Assembly (NCBI GenBank): GCA_023379515.1
Contig: JAMCQQ010000343.1
Coordinates: 1 to 5,806, forward strand
Direction: 5' to 3'
DNA length: 5,806 nucleotides
DNA from: Actinomycetota bacterium
Lineage (GTDB): Bacteria; Actinomycetota; Humimicrobiia; Humimicrobiales; Humimicrobiaceae
Shown: one piece after another, positions 5,801-5,806 of the stretch
Position numbering within the stretch: position 1 is the first letter of the stretch
How the letters are laid out: the number at the start of each line of letters is the position of its first letter
Notes under the pieces: generated by a model
What the model was told of the DNA's origin: nothing
Database searches by the model: none
Seen by the model: the letters and a program-made list of their open reading frames with translations, nothing else
Made by a program: the position numbers and the translations under genes

Positions 5801-5806
5801 AGCTCA

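Overview
The window is AT-rich DNA carrying six protein-coding genes. It contains no RNA gene, CRISPR array, recognisable insertion sequence or clear terminator. Five genes lie on the minus strand and one small gene on the plus strand. Three minus-strand starts have a clean AGGAG or AAGGA Shine-Dalgarno sequence. That argues against a typical Bacteroidia or Flavobacteriia genome, where such sites are rare. From memory, the protein families (DUF4386, DUF4395, CPBP protease, multi-domain rhodanese, M1-like peptidase) fit the Bacteroidota/Ignavibacteriota/Chlorobiota neighbourhood. An Ignavibacteria-like host is my best guess, but it is only a guess.

Layout from left to right: (1) a CPBP-family intramembrane protease cut by the left window edge (1-857, minus); (2) a DUF4386 six-helix membrane protein (900-1598, minus) directly upstream of it, probably co-transcribed; (3) an exported protein of four rhodanese domains (1732-3381, minus); (4) a DUF4395 membrane protein (3394-4056, minus) ending 12 bases before the rhodanese gene, so the two form a tight pair; (5) a 223-base divergent intergenic region; (6) an 82-residue membrane protein of unknown function (4280-4528, plus); (7) an M1-like zinc metallopeptidase (4538-5800, minus), convergent with the small gene and only 9 bases from it. 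Its N-terminus looks shortened.

The most coherent unit is the DUF4395-rhodanese pair. The rhodanese is predicted to be secreted, and only its second domain keeps the sulfur-carrying cysteine. The DUF4395 protein has three cysteine pairs, two of them on one membrane helix, in a layout that could pass thiols or sulfane sulfur across the membrane. This suggests an envelope sulfur or redox handling module, which is inference. The DUF4386-CPBP pair is a second, unrelated membrane-protein unit. I see no defence system or mobile element. The rhodanese gene is clearly GC-richer than its operon partner, which leaves open whether the two have different histories.
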